A stretch of DNA of 64,000 bases from Amborella trichopoda (GCF_000471905.2 NW_006496932.1:1432347-1496346); one strand, 5' to 3'; numbered from the stretch's first letter, positions 46,373-58,505 are shown. The notes: generated by a model not told the origin, from the letters alone. Numbers and translations: made by a program.

Positions 46373-48845
46373 TAAGACATCTGGCTCTATCAAAATCTCA
46401 ATTTTGAAGTTAGCATAGTTACAAAACTGCAAGTAGCATTTCTGAAAGATGAGGTCTCCACCATTTTGCAGAAACACTAGAGAGATTTTCTCTTATTTCA
46501 CTGAGGTACTTAATATGCAGAGTAGACACTCCTTATAAATTGCTACAAAAATGATCTTTCAAGAAACTACATAAAACAGAAAAAAAAAATCATTTTTGAA
46601 AGTTTTTTAATTTGATAATAATTCCAATCTTCAATAGCCCTAACTAACAAAATACAGATCACTCCAATTAAACAATTAATTTTTAGAGCAATGGTATGTT
46701 AAATTATCAAAATGTAAGTGTCATTGTTATCTATGAAGAATTATGCCTACTGTTAATTGATATATACCACCAGCAGTTTAGAATAACTTGCAAGATATGC
46801 TTCCACTAGATGGCCCTGTAACTTAGGGAAGGGATGGGAATATTTGATTGTAAGATATATAAAGGAAAAAGCACATTCAGTCCCTGCTGATAAAATGAAG
46901 ATTTCTTTTATCATTTTTACTCAGGAGAAGTTATTATGAACTGCGTTGCTGAATAGATTTATGACTTTGATTTTTAATGATATATTATTATTATTTCATA
47001 TATCTATGGATCCACTTGTGAATCCCTTGTTATAAAGAAGTACAGTTCAACCAATCTCATGTTCTCCATCTACCAATACTGCAATTGAGGAATCATGTAC
47101 ACTTGGGATGACGGAAGTCATAAGGAAATGCAGAGGATGAGACTCTGAAGAGAGAAGGGAATTCTCAGAGGGGAATTCAAAGAATGACACACCAAAAGAA
47201 ATATATGGAGCACAAGGATAAGGCAAAAGAACCTTCAAGAAAGGCTGGAGGAAATAAAGAGAGGAGATACAAATGGCAGGGATGAGAAATGAAAGCAGTA
47301 GCTCCATTGGAGCATGAAACTAAAGCTGAAAAGTTTACTAGCAAATAAGATTTAGACAAATAGGAGGTTTAAAAAAAGAAAAAACAGTCACAACCTTAAC
47401 AAGTGACATGGTTATTGACCACGCTACATCAGAATTGCTCTACCTTGCCTGAGATGCTTAAACTCTTTCCTCCAAAGACATACACAATAAAAACACCAAA
47501 TATTCATTACTCATGTCCAATTAAACTCATTTTTTGCTATAAATGGACACCAGAATCAATGAGAAAATCACTCGTTTCTTTTAAACCTTTAATTTACCCC
47601 GTGATAAAAAACCAAAGACATATACCAAACAATGAAAGAAAACCTATCCACCAACCAAAGGTCATTACACAGAACAGAATTAGGAACCTACGAGCATGTG
47701 AATCAATCAAACCATCTTTTTCTTTTTGTGATTCTCTTCCATTTGAACAAGTTTCTTTCAAATTCCGCAAGTAGACACAGAAAAAGACCAATCTCCCAAA
47801 AACTTCATTAACAAATTTATGTGGCTCTATAATGATGAAAGCATTGAGACCACTAGCATAAAAACAATGATATAAATGCTTCAAACATATTAAATATTTA
47901 ATAAGCCAAAGAAACCCAGGTTCACCAGAACAAAGACCAACCATAACATAAACAGATGAATCCACAAAGAGAGGACTATATCAAATTTATTCACCTATTC
48001 AAGAATGATAGCCAAATTCAAAAAATAAAAATGAACAAAGATCCATGATCTATTTCTTTTTTTGAGTGTTGGCACCAAGATCCATCACCTCAACAAATAA
48101 CTCACAGGGAGGATCTAATGTTTCTTCTCATATCTTACAAAAAAAACCATAAGAATGAAACCAAAGTGCACCGCATAGAAATGATAAATTCAACAAATGA
48201 TCCAATCCATCAGAACCACCTGATCATAACAAAAACATAAAAAACACCAAATTGACAAAAAGAAAGGAACCAAACTCTCAATATGCAATTACGAAGTGCA
48301 TCGTTACCGCATTGTTCACGATTCTAGCCAAAGAAACATCTTTTAAACTCGAAAAAAGATAAAATAAAAACACAATAAACTAGCGAACCAGACAAAAACA
48401 GGAACCTTTACCACCCTAAAATACCAAAAACCACCCTACTCCACCATAAAGAACCCTAATATAGAACCCAAGTCAACCCAAAAAGGGCCTACTTCCCCAA
48501 AAAGAAAACCAATATGGACGACCCATATGTCTGAATTTACAGTGATAATCAATTGCAGTCCATAATCCCTTTCGCAACAAAATGAGGAACGAGAATATAC
48601 ATAAAAATTCAAAATTTTCACCATTTTATTCCACAAAGAAAGCAATTACCAGATACTGAGCATGCCATTTTGCATGCAAACACTACACGGCCCCAAAGTG
48701 AAACAGGATAACCTCTCTTTCATACAAATAGCTAAAAAGAGTACATGATCAAGCAAATCATTCACCATTTTCAACAAGAAAAACCGAAAGCATTAACCCT
48801 AAACAGAAAGTCTCGATCCGAAAAGAATGGATAAAATTGACTAAC
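46373..48845 (-). other. UBC22: Remainder of UBC22-like intron 1
   Basis: No nested gene or clean repeat was recognised. Two overlapping frames near 47403-47965 have no domain. Confidence 0.5.
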
Positions 48846-48932
48846 CTTAGCATGTTCCAGATTTCTCTATCGGTCTCTCTCTCTCTTCACTGCGATCACA
48901 AGCCTTTACAGAAAGCGAAATGGCATTATTGA
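48846..48932 (-). other. UBC22: UBC22-like exon 1 (5' UTR, inferred)
   Basis: The donor CTAAG|GTTAGT lies at 48845/48846. The upstream limit follows from the TATA box. The exon carries a CT/GA run and small upstream frames, including ATGCCATTTCGCTTTCTGTAA. Confidence 0.55.
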
Positions 48933-48953
48933 CGCAAAATCATGTGCTCTGCT

Positions 48954-48963
48954 CCTATATATT
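48954..48963 (-). promoter_or_regulatory. UBC22: TATA box of the UBC22-like gene
   Basis: On the minus strand AAATATATAG lies about 25 to 35 bases before the inferred transcription start. The upstream DNA is strongly GA-repetitive. Confidence 0.5.
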
Positions 48964-48964
48964 T

Positions 48965-49345
48965 AGTGTGAGAGAGAGAGAAAGAGAGAGAGAGTACAGA
49001 GCGTGAAGCGAAAATCAGAGAGAGAGAGGAAAAATAAGGTAGCGAGAGAACATAGAGAGAGTGAAGCGTGAAAGAAATGTAGAGAGAGACAGAGGGAGGT
49101 AAGGAATGAGTTAGAAAGAGAGCAGCGAGAAAACAAGAGAGAAAAACGATCTAATTTTTAGAGAGAGAAAATAACGAGAATATAATATTTAGAGAGAGAA
49201 GAACGATATATAAAGCGAAAACAAGGAGAAACCCATATTTAGACAGAGAAAACAGCCAGAAAACAATATTTAGAGAGAGAAAGAGACTGATCTATAGAGA
49301 GAGAAAGCGAGAAAATAATATTTAGAGAGAGAACGAGACGGAGAG
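48965..49345. repeat. GA-rich promoter repeat
   Basis: It is made of GAGAGAGA runs and an imperfect 40 to 60 bp repeat carrying AATATTTAGAGAGAGAA (six or more times). It lies immediately upstream of the UBC22-like TATA box. GAGA-type repeats are bound by plant BBR/BPC factors. A regulatory role here is inferred. Confidence 0.7.
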
Positions 49346-50130
49346 AAAATTTATTTATTTAATTAAATAATTTTTTTTATAATTAATTCCAACTCTGAAG
49401 TGGCAGGGGTGTTTGCTGGCTCAGCCGTACATCGAAGAGAAAAACGCCCATGGTTTTCCATTAAATTTCAATTTTGTACCTCAAATACAAACTTGCCCAT
49501 TTAGCCCTCACAATTATTGTATGACTTAAATACCCTTGGCCTTCCTCGTCTTGAAGGAACCAATGTGTTAATTGAACGGTCAAGATGCTATATTTTAGCT
49601 GAATCGAGCCGTACAAGTGTCTCTGGACTGTCGGCTGGGAGATGGCACGATCGTAATTAGAAGAAAATGTTGGGGTCATTTTAGGAATCCAGACCATTTA
49701 GGTTTCCGGAACCGACACACTGTATTGAATTGGGTTTATTAGGGCCGTAAGTCCGTTTCAGGGTTAGGATTTAACTTAACCATGGTTAAATGGTATGGTT
49801 ACGGTTAGAAGTGAACGTTTTGAGAACGTCAAAGGCGGGGGCTCAGGTAGCCGTTAATGGTTTCACATGAACGTTGCGGATGAACGGCTGAGATTTGCGC
49901 AAAGTGGTGGTTCGAATTTTTGAAATAAAATGTATAATTTAAAGTGGAGGTTCGAATTTTTGTAATAAAAATGTATAACTTAAGGGAAAGAGGAAATGAG
50001 GGTGGGTCCTAAAGGCCAAATAATTCATGAGAGAGAATCTATGGGCCCCTTTTCTCCCCTTTAATCTTTCTTTCCTTTTAATTGATAGTATTTTTATTTT
50101 CTGTGGTTGGTTCAAAGTTTCAAAACAAAA
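49346..50130. repeat. Intergenic DNA with a short tandem duplication
   Basis: AAAGTGGTGGTTCGAATTTT and AAAGTGGAGGTTCGAATTTT follow each other with about a 43-base period (49898-49981). No gene was recognised. Confidence 0.5.
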
Positions 50131-50521
50131 TTTAATGGGTGTGGTTTTCATAAGGTTGCAATCTTAAACAATACATTTAACGTTCAAATTTTATCATAAT
50201 ATATAATTTTGATGTAAAATATTCTAAAGATTATCTCAAAATCTATTTTCAAATCTAATTATAAAATTTTAAACTCTAAAAATAATTAAAATCAAGTGGA
50301 TCTGTAAACATATGAAACTCTTGAAAATGGACAGTCTAGATAATGTGTTGTAAGATGCACCATTTCTAAGACTCAAAATCTTTTTTTTTCATGGTCATAC
50401 ATCTCGATGTCGAGATGATTAATTGGAAGGTTTTTAACATTAAAACAACCTTTACTGATGGATTTTTGAGGTGCATCCGTAGTTCTACATTTTAAGGTTG
50501 CAACCTTATATAAACTTTTCC
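50131..50521 (+). repeat. Reference family-B element with 9-bp target duplication
   Basis: It begins GGGTGTGGTTTTCATAAGGT and ends CTTATATAAACTTTTCCC, with imperfect inverted ends sharing a TAAGGTTGCAAYCTTAAA core. The 9 bases AAATTTAAT flank it directly on both sides. The core is CATCTCGATGTCGAGATGAT. The 9-bp duplication and G-starting ends fit a Mutator-like MITE. No coding capacity. Confidence 0.8.
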
Positions 50522-51949
50522 CAAATTTAATTGATAGTTTTTTTATTTTTTATGTGGTAGGTTCGAAGTTTCAAAACAAAATTTATAAACATAAATTTGT
50601 TCAAAAAACATATCTGGAATAAGATGATTTTTGGGATGAATTTTTGTTAATAAGGTTTTGAATATGGATAATTGAATTGCAAATAAAGGTTTTTATTGGA
50701 AAAGAGAAAAATTGGGGAGATATATGGGCTTTGTCTCTTGGCGTTTCACCATTAGACGAAAGATTGCATGATAGTTTTTTAATTGGAATGTATTACCATT
50801 GAATTGTTAAATTTGTTAATAAGGGCGTCACTTTATTCCTTAAAAAGTATGTCACCAAGTTCAAAGTAATTTATCAAATATTTGAGGGTCCCACGGATTT
50901 TCTATCTTGGGTAAAATCCAATCTAGAAGTACTTTTAGGACCCCAGATGACGGGGTTGTATCATCTTCAATATTGTGACTAATCTCAAAAGAAGAAAAAA
51001 AATATATCAATTTGCAATTTGTATGTGCCTAAATGGTAATCTCCTAAGATTAAACAATGATCCTCTAATTTTTGGAGGGTGATATAAGTGTTAAGAACTC
51101 AATGTCAAAATTTTACTTTTGTAAATATAATAATTTGGTGATTCTTAAGTGTATCATGGAACATAGTATTGAAATATTTATTCCAATTAGCTTTTTGGCT
51201 CCTGCACAAGATATACATTTTTTTGAACTTTGAAAATGTTTAATGATATACCACCAACCTATTTGATTTCGCCATTAGATGATTAGGGGTGATTGTGGCC
51301 TTCGCCATTAGATGGCTAGGGGTGGCTGTGGCCTTCGCCATTAGATGACTAAGGGTGATTGTGATCTTCTAGCCCTTAAAGATAACAAGGTTGGGTCATA
51401 ATGATAGCATCCCTACAACTAGTCACCGCATTGTGGTTTTCATTCTTATCAATGACACCACCCCACGAACACTTTAAAAAATCTAACTCCTAATCTACTT
51501 AAAAAAACGAATAGGACCTATCTTTCCCATTGCATTACCCAAAAAAAAAAAGAGTTTTTGATTGATCACACTCTACTTTTGAATCTAGAACCTAGGGGGC
51601 AAGAATGGAGTAAAGTCAATCCGCCCACTATGAAATAAGTGAGTGATTTAAGGTACTCCCTATACCACTTGATTGAGGTTTCATTCAACTTTTGGAGGAT
51701 AGAGGCCAAAAATTACGCATCTCATTTGTGTTTTTTTGCCAAAGGCCAAGCCTATTTGGCATGTATCAAATGACAAAATTACTTTTAACAAAAAACGAGC
51801 CTAAAAACATGCACAATTTGCGTGATATGTTTCTGCGCATTTGTAAAATCACATTGTTGGGCCCCACATACAATTGGTGGATAGGGCTACAAATTGGTAC
51901 AATAATTTTTTTGATTTAATTAAAAATCATGTACGCTACTATTTTTCTT
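50522..51949. repeat. Intergenic DNA with a 42-bp minisatellite
   Basis: GGCCTTCGCCATTAGATGRCT with AGGGGTGRYTGT repeats two to three times at about 51270-51375. Elsewhere no gene or repeat end was recognised. Confidence 0.5.
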
Positions 51950-52112
51950 TAGTATAAGGATGTGACAACCACTTTTAGCTTTTACATATAAAATTAAATA
52001 GTTATAAATGTGTTTGTCTATGGAATAATTGTAGCCACTCAATTTCACATCTAATGGCCAAGATTATTGTGACCACCTTGTACCAAAAATATATAGTCTC
52101 ATTCCATATTTT
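51950..52112. repeat. Family-A element, worn
   Basis: The right half is clear: CAATTTCACATCTAATGGCC, GATTATTGTGACCACCTTGT and TATAGTCTCATTCCATAT. The left end is eroded. Confidence 0.55.
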
Positions 52113-53389
52113 CCTATTTTTTAATATACATGGAAAAATTTGAGTTTTTACCGATAAAGTTTAAGATAACTTCAAAAGTTCCATGATAAATTTTCGGTAC
52201 GACTGTATCAGCAAGTGGGAGACCAGATCTTGGCACCGTCCAATAAGATGGACAATGCAGATTTTAATTTACTTTCTCAATGTCAAAATGTGGGGCCCCG
52301 GTTGCATCTTTCTCTTTCTCTTCCTTTTTCTTCCTATCCTCTCTCTTTAATGTCTCTTTTTGCTTATCTCTATTCTCCCTCTCAACTCTCCCTAACCTCC
52401 CTCTCTCTTCAAGAATTTTATCAGTGCCCCTTTCCAACCATGTACTACTCTCTCTTTCTCTCCAAATGCTTCATAGAAAGCAATGTTTTGACTTTCCAAA
52501 AATGCAGTAGTCTTGTGGTACTTGGAATCATAGATCATTGATTTTCTTTTTCTCTTGTTTAGCAACCACAAATTTGGTTTCTAGACATGAAATTTCTTTA
52601 AGTTGGTAGTATTACCTAGTTTGGCAATTGGAGTACTTTTTATGAAAATATCAAAAATAATATATATAAAGTAAGAGGACCGAACGATGCCCGCCTCAAA
52701 TTTTCAAGGGCAAATATGTTATTTGGTTTTTTTTTTTTAAAAAAAATAGTCATTTAGATGTATAGATGCTCAAAATTTCAGACTAAATATATACAAAAAA
52801 CAAAAAATTGAAATACTCTAGACCGTCCAATCCAGATCTGATGGTTACAATTTTAGGTGATTTATAATGGGGAGCTAAAAAATATTTTTATAGTTTTACT
52901 AGTTTTCTCTAAATTTTAGTAATAAAGAAGACTATTTTATTTTAAATTTTTCTACAAATCTTATTGACACCAAATTTGGGGCGTCTAATCCTCTTATAGG
53001 CTTGCACCAACTAAAAATATTTAAAAATATTTTTAAAAAAATAAAATCACCAAACTACGCCTAAAACTTTCAATGGAAATTTGGTCATTTTTTTATGAAA
53101 ATGTTTGTTTAATGTTATTTTTAGGTACACCCCATTGAGATGATTACACTCACTAATTTTCCTCTAATTTATAGAAAAAACATTAAAAATAAAATACTTT
53201 GAGCCATCTGATCCAGATCAAGAGGTCAAGGCTCACTTGACAGAAGGTATCCCGACCATTCATTCAGATTCAACAACTAGGAGAGAGTGGTATGTATAAA
53301 TTCCCTATACCTTGAGGCATATAGAATGTTTTCTCTTCTTTATTACTAAAATTTATTTTGGTTTTATACATAAATTTCTCTTTTTCTCA
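52113..53389. other. Intergenic DNA, nothing recognised
   Basis: A CT-rich patch (about 52300-52480) gives low-complexity frames only. Confidence 0.4.
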
Positions 53390-54600
53390 TTTAGAGGTTT
53401 AAGTTGTGCACATTACCAGAGCAAGAAATGGATTGAGAGAGTCAAAACTATACAAAGAGACCATTTACTTTTGGTACAAGTATTGTACGTCATTTTTGAC
53501 GTACTTCTGAAGCCCATATGAATAAGGAGAGAGCTGTTCATCAGACACCCGAGGACCAATGTTGTGCCAAAAAATAAAGCTTGGGGCCATGTGACCTGGG
53601 GGTTGTGCCATCGCATCGAAGAAGAGTCCTTCAATTGTAGCCCTATGCTAGCGGCTGCAGAAGTGTACTAGACCTCCTCCATTACAGTCAAGACGTCCCC
53701 CAAGGGCCAAATTTGGGCTCAATCGAATCTTCTCAAAGGGGTCTATGCCCATGTAGCCTCGCAACTGGTGGGTTTCATACTAGCGCGGTGCGGCTTCACC
53801 AAACCAATCCCCAAAAATGGGGACTGCAACAACCCTTTCCAACAGCAGCTTTGTCAGCCCATGGCGCCTTCCTCTGAAAACGGAGAGAGCTCAAAAGTTA
53901 ATATGTTATGGATCACGCCAGCCCCGTCATTTTGACCTACGGCACACACTGTGGCGTGACTGAGAATCGCATTGCTCCAAGGAAGAATGTGCTCACAGAA
54001 CCAGAGAAAAAACCAGGGTTCAAGGAGAAGAAGCCTCGGATTCCGTGAAGCATAACTCGACATCTAAACTTTAGATCACCGCGAAGTCGAGTTCAATGCA
54101 ACCGCCTCGCAAAGAGCTAAACATTAGTACAACTCTTGCATTCAATCCAATATCCGATGAATGCAAGTCCCCAGGTCACCAAAGAAGTAAATCATATCGG
54201 TTGCCGGAATCTCTTTTTCTTGTAACCTCCCAAATTAGGTAAATGCGCAAACCATGACCAAATCAGCCCAAACTTGGTGTAAAACGATTGCGACAACCTC
54301 CTCTCTGACTTCCAAGCAGAGCCAGGAACCAGAATAGCGCAACTCGAAGAAACATTGGCAAATGAAGTCCACAAATCTGGCCGAACTTTCACCCCGATGG
54401 GAAAGGCCACTACAACATGATTCAAGGGCATCAAAATGCTCACAATCGAGAGAACATTGAAGATAAACTGTTGAAACACCTGAATCATTGCCATAAGTTG
54501 CAAAATAAGCTTCCAAGGTTTTGCCATGGTAGAGCAACCTGCATGCAGAGATGGTTTTGTCATTCATGCAAAAGATCTCATTGACATTTTGGTCATTTAC
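53390..54600 (-). pseudogene. Unidentified coding-like relic
   Basis: This stretch is clearly GC-richer than its flanks. On the minus strand the region of about 53520-53880 stays open but for two TAG stops over some 120 codons, with phrases such as GDWFGEAAPR and RGYMGIDPFEKIRLSPN. Upstream, 54192-54567 has two open frames, one ending SWFAHLPNLGGYKKKR. I recognise no domain and cannot say which frames belong together. It may be a pseudogene of a captured or ancient gene, or non-coding RNA. The assignment of strand is tentative. Confidence 0.25.
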
Positions 54601-54642
54601 ACCTAATTTCAGGATTTATTTCTAATTTCTAATTTCAGGATT

Positions 54643-56129
54643 TCAAACCCCTGTGGTGGGTTTGTATTTATGGGTTATTGGGTTTGTAGAGGAGAAATCT
54701 TAGTTTCTATTGGTACTGCATTTCTATATTTTTTTGCTTTGAAACCCCTGTGATGGGTTTGTATTTATGGGTTATTGGATTTGCATATGAGAAATCTTAG
54801 TTTGAAACCCCGGTGATGGGTTTGTATTTATGGGTTATTGGGTTTGTATATGATAAATCTTAGTTTGAAACCCCTGTGATTTGCATTTATGGGTTATTGG
54901 GTTTGCATATGAGAAATCTAAGTTTGTTTTAGTACTGCATTTCTGTGTTTTTGGATTTGAAACCCCTGTGATTGGTTTGTATTTATGGGTTATTGGGTTT
55001 GTATATGAGAAATCTTAGTTTGTATTAGTACTGTATTTCTGGGTTTTTTGCTTTGAAACCCCTGTGATGGATTTGAATTTATGGGTTATTGGGTATGCAT
55101 ATAATAATTTTTAGTTTGTATTAGTATTGCATTTCAGGGTTTTTTGCTTTGAAACCCCTATGATGGGTTTATATTTATGGGTTATTGGATTTGCATATGA
55201 GAAATCTTAGTTTCTAGTAGTACTGCATTTCTAAGTTTTTTGCTTTCAAACCCCTGTGATGGGTTTGTAGTTATGGGTTATTGGGTTTGCATATGAGAAA
55301 TCTTAGTTTCTATTAATACTGCATTTCTGGGTTTTTTGCTTTGAAACCCATGTGATGGGTTTGTATTTATGGGTTATTGGGCTTGCATATGATAAATCTT
55401 AGCTTGAATTATTACTTCATTTTTGGGTTTTTTGCTTTAAAACCCCTGTGATGAGTTTGTATTTATGGGTTATTGGGTTTGAATATGAGAAATCTTAGTT
55501 CCATTAGTACTGCATTTCTGAGTTTTTTGCTTTGAAACCTCCATGATAGGTTTGTATTTATGGGTTATTGGGTTTGCATATGATAAATCTTAGTTTGAAA
55601 CCCCTGTGATGGGTTTGTATTTATAGGTTATTGGGTTTGCATATGAGAAATCTTAGTTTTTATTAGTACTGCATTTCTGGGTTTTTTTGCTTTGAAACCC
55701 TTGAGATGGGTTTGTATTTATGGGCTATTGGGTTTGTATTTATTGGTTATTGGGTTTGCATATGAGAAATCTTAGTTTCTATTAGTACTGTGTTTCTGGG
55801 TTTTTTACTTTGAAACCCCTGTGATGGGTTTGTATTTATGGGTTATTGGGTTTGCATATGAGAAATCTTAGTTTGAAACCCCTGTGATGGGCTTGTATTT
55901 ATGAGTTATTGGGTTTGCATTTGAGAAATCTTAGTTTTTTATTAGTGTTGTATTTCTGGGTTTTTTGCTTTAAATTCTCTGCGATGGGTTTGTATTTATG
56001 ATTATGGGGTTTGGATATGATAAATCTTAGTTTCTATTCGCACTGCATTTTTTTATTTTTTGCTTTGAAACCCCTGTGATGGGTTTGTATTTATGGGTTA
56101 TTGGGTTTGCATATGAGAAATGTTATTAG
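54643..56129 (+). repeat. Large minisatellite, 17 units of two length classes
   Basis: Units start GAAACCCCTGTGATGGGTTT and continue GTATTTATGGGTTATTGGGT and TTGCATATGAGAAATCTTAG. Long units (about 95 bp) add CTATTAGTACTGCATTTCTG plus GGTTTTTTGCTTT. Short units (63 bp) lack it. Starts lie near 54643, 54741, 54803, 54866, 54959, 55056, 55151, 55246, 55342, 55438, 55533, 55597, 55693, 55812, 55875, 55973 and 56066. Short units are numbers 2, 3, 11 and 14. Unit 13 has an internal duplication. Confidence 0.9.
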
Positions 56130-56970
56130 CTTTTGATTGGCTTTGTAGAGGTTTTGTATTTCATCACCATTTCATTGCTCATCCTATTTTGCTTCCTCAA
56201 ATTTGAAAATGGCTTTTATGCTTTTTTAGGTACTTGAGTGTTCTAAATGGAATCAACCTTGTTGATCTTGCTATTTATATATTCTTTACTGCTAATTGTG
56301 TCTATTAGATACAATCAAGTGCAATTTATAGATCAAATTGGATGCCTTTTTTTATGGAAATGAGTCAAACTTATGTTAATGCATGGTATTATTAATTATT
56401 CTTATAGAAAATTATCAATGGCCTATGTTTCTTATTTGGTAGTTTGGAACTTATTTTCTTAAGCCATTTTGTTATTGAGAAAGCATTACATAAAGGTACT
56501 ACCTATGCTACATAGACAAGGTGGCATGTATGCTACGTTTGCTAATTCAAATTATACAAAAGTTCACCGTTTAGAAAGTTTAATTGACTTTCACTCTATG
56601 CAGATTATATGGTGCCTCTCTGAAAGTACGTATTTTGCGCATCATATGGAAATTGTTATTGTTTGCTTGCACATATCTGATTTGAATAGGCTTATTTGTT
56701 TAACCTGCAATGATTGACTAGTTTGGTCCCGGTGTTTCATGCTATCTGAGGTAAATATTTGAAAGAAAATCACACTGTGTGAGATCTTTCTTCCATTGGT
56801 TACTTTAGTGTTTGATTATGTTATACATATTTTTTTGACTTGTTCCTTAAAGGAAGTTATTGAGTCTATAAGGGATGCTTGTTTCTGTGTGAGAATATAA
56901 AAACCTTATTAAAATAAATAAATTTCCAAGAGAATTTCATTTCCTTTATTTCTTTTTTATGAAATTGGGA
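56130..56970. other. DNA between the minisatellite and the GRF frame
   Basis: No domain-bearing frame. It could be intron or 5' flank of the GRF frame. Confidence 0.35.
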
Positions 56971-56999
56971 TGTAGGTCTAGACCTTTGAACTAGACAAT

Positions 57000-57308
57000 G
57001 TGTCATCAGTTTCCACTAGTGCTGAAGGACATCGACGGCGAACCTGTCCACGGTACAACTTACAATGCAATTTAAGTACATCAAGCTCCCGAACTAACCC
57101 CGGAAGAATGTACTATTGGTGTCCAAATTGTACTTTTTTCCAATGGTACGATGAATTAATAGAAGGGATGAATTATAATATAAAGTTGAGACGCTGTGAT
57201 ATACACCAAAACAATCAGTCACAAGGATCGCAAAAGAATATTATGGTCAAGCCTGAACTGATGGTCATTCAACAACAAATTGTTGATACTTTAGGGAGTA
57301 TACAATAG
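57000..57308 (+). CDS. Small GRF-type zinc-finger protein, probable internal or 3' exon
   Basis: The frame encodes about 102 residues with a GRF-type zinc finger: a Cys pair in CPRYNLQC, then RTNPGRMYYWCPNC and FFQWYDE, the NPGR and C-x2-C-x-F-F-x-W hallmark at about residues 17-51. GRF fingers bind single-stranded nucleic acid in plant and animal repair proteins, and plants have many short GRF proteins. There is no in-frame ATG. The frame opens after a TAG (GTCTAG|ACCTTTGAA), which also reads as a splice acceptor, so it is likely a later exon of a spliced gene whose first exon I could not find. The tail after the finger is polar and unremarkable. It could equally be a gene fragment. Confidence 0.55.
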   Translation: MSSVSTSAEGHRRRTCPRYNLQCNLSTSSSRTNPGRMYYWCPNCTFFQWYDELIEGMNYNIKLRRCDIHQNNQSQGSQKNIMVKPELMVIQQQIVDTLGSIQ

Positions 57309-57969
57309 TTTATATTTTTCTTGTGTATAGTGAATGCTATTATGTTTGTATTACTTTTATTGAAAAGTTTTTGATATGACAAGATAGTTGGTCTCACAAC
57401 CCATGAAACAATTATTAGTGTTGATATTGGATTTGCACTAGAGTAAATTAAAGTCAATATGATTTGTCTGCTTGTAGAAGACTACCTTGAAATGTGATTT
57501 GGTTTGAAACAATGTTGCAAGGGCTTGAATCTAAACAATGTTACATCACATATTTATCAAGGAACTACCTAATCCATAATCACTCATCCAGTAAAACTGA
57601 GGCAACGGGCATTACGTGGTATTGTTACTTATATAATTGTCTCATTCAATTGCTTTGAAACTAGAATTTATTGTAACTCTTTTGTAATTGATATGCAATT
57701 TTCTAACACAAGCAGGGGAGGCGAATGCAATGGAATATCTCTCTATCTCTCTCCATCTCTCTCTTTCTCTCTGTGGTGGCTGTTTTAACAGGCGCAATAC
57801 TCATTTCTTTTCTTTACTGAAACAAAAACCACTCACTCCTATTGTAAAAGAACTACAAGAGTGGATTACTACTTTTTATGAAACAGTCCACATTCACTAC
57901 ATAGATCAGCAAATTCCCTCTATAATTAACATCAGGACTTCAAACGTTGTGCTTACATATTCATGTATT
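57309..57969. other. Flank of the GRF frame
   Basis: It contains a CT microsatellite (57740-57772). No further domain was seen. Confidence 0.4.
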
Positions 57970-58330
57970 TACTCTTGAATCATTTCCATACAACACAATC
58001 ACCACATTCACCACACATATGTCCATTACAATACTGGATTTTACCAAAAAAATGATTCTTTGTTGTCCCCATTTCCATACAACACAATCACCACATTCAC
58101 CACACATGTCCATTACAAAACCAAAACAATGACTCTTTACTGCCCCATTTTCATACAACACAATCACCTCATTCACTACAACTATAGAGGTCGTAACAAA
58201 AAATAGCTCTTGAACTATAGCAAAGAGCGTGTAAAAAAAAATAGCTCTTGAATCTTTTACAAAAGATTTACCGCATCTTTTATTGAGCATCTTTTCGACC
58301 TACAATAATAAGAATAGTCTTGATCTATTA
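57970..58330. repeat. Imperfect tandem repeats
   Basis: CCATACAACACAATCACCAC with ATTCACCACACAT recurs three times (about 57986, 58075 and 58152). AAAAAATAGCTCTTGAA then recurs twice (58198 and 58237). Confidence 0.65.
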
Positions 58331-58470
58331 CACACTTAAATAGAGGAGAATAGTCTTGATCTTTTACCAAAATGCATAGTGATAAAAGCATGGAACACAT
58401 GGAGAGAGATTGAGGATTATCTTTGTTGGCTTAAGGGAACACTAACTATTTGTGAACCTATTGGGAATTT

Positions 58471-58505
<35 letters not shown>

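Noticed and set aside
47403-47965. Two 123-residue ORFs in UBC22 intron 1
   Set aside because: They are on opposite strands of the same DNA and show no domain. Codon use looks random.
49898-49981. GGTTCGAATTTTT resembling a tRNA B box
   Set aside because: No A box, cloverleaf or acceptor stem around it. It is a short tandem duplication.
52215-52541. 108-residue Ser/Leu-rich ORF
   Set aside because: It comes from a CT-rich patch. No signal or domain I can defend.
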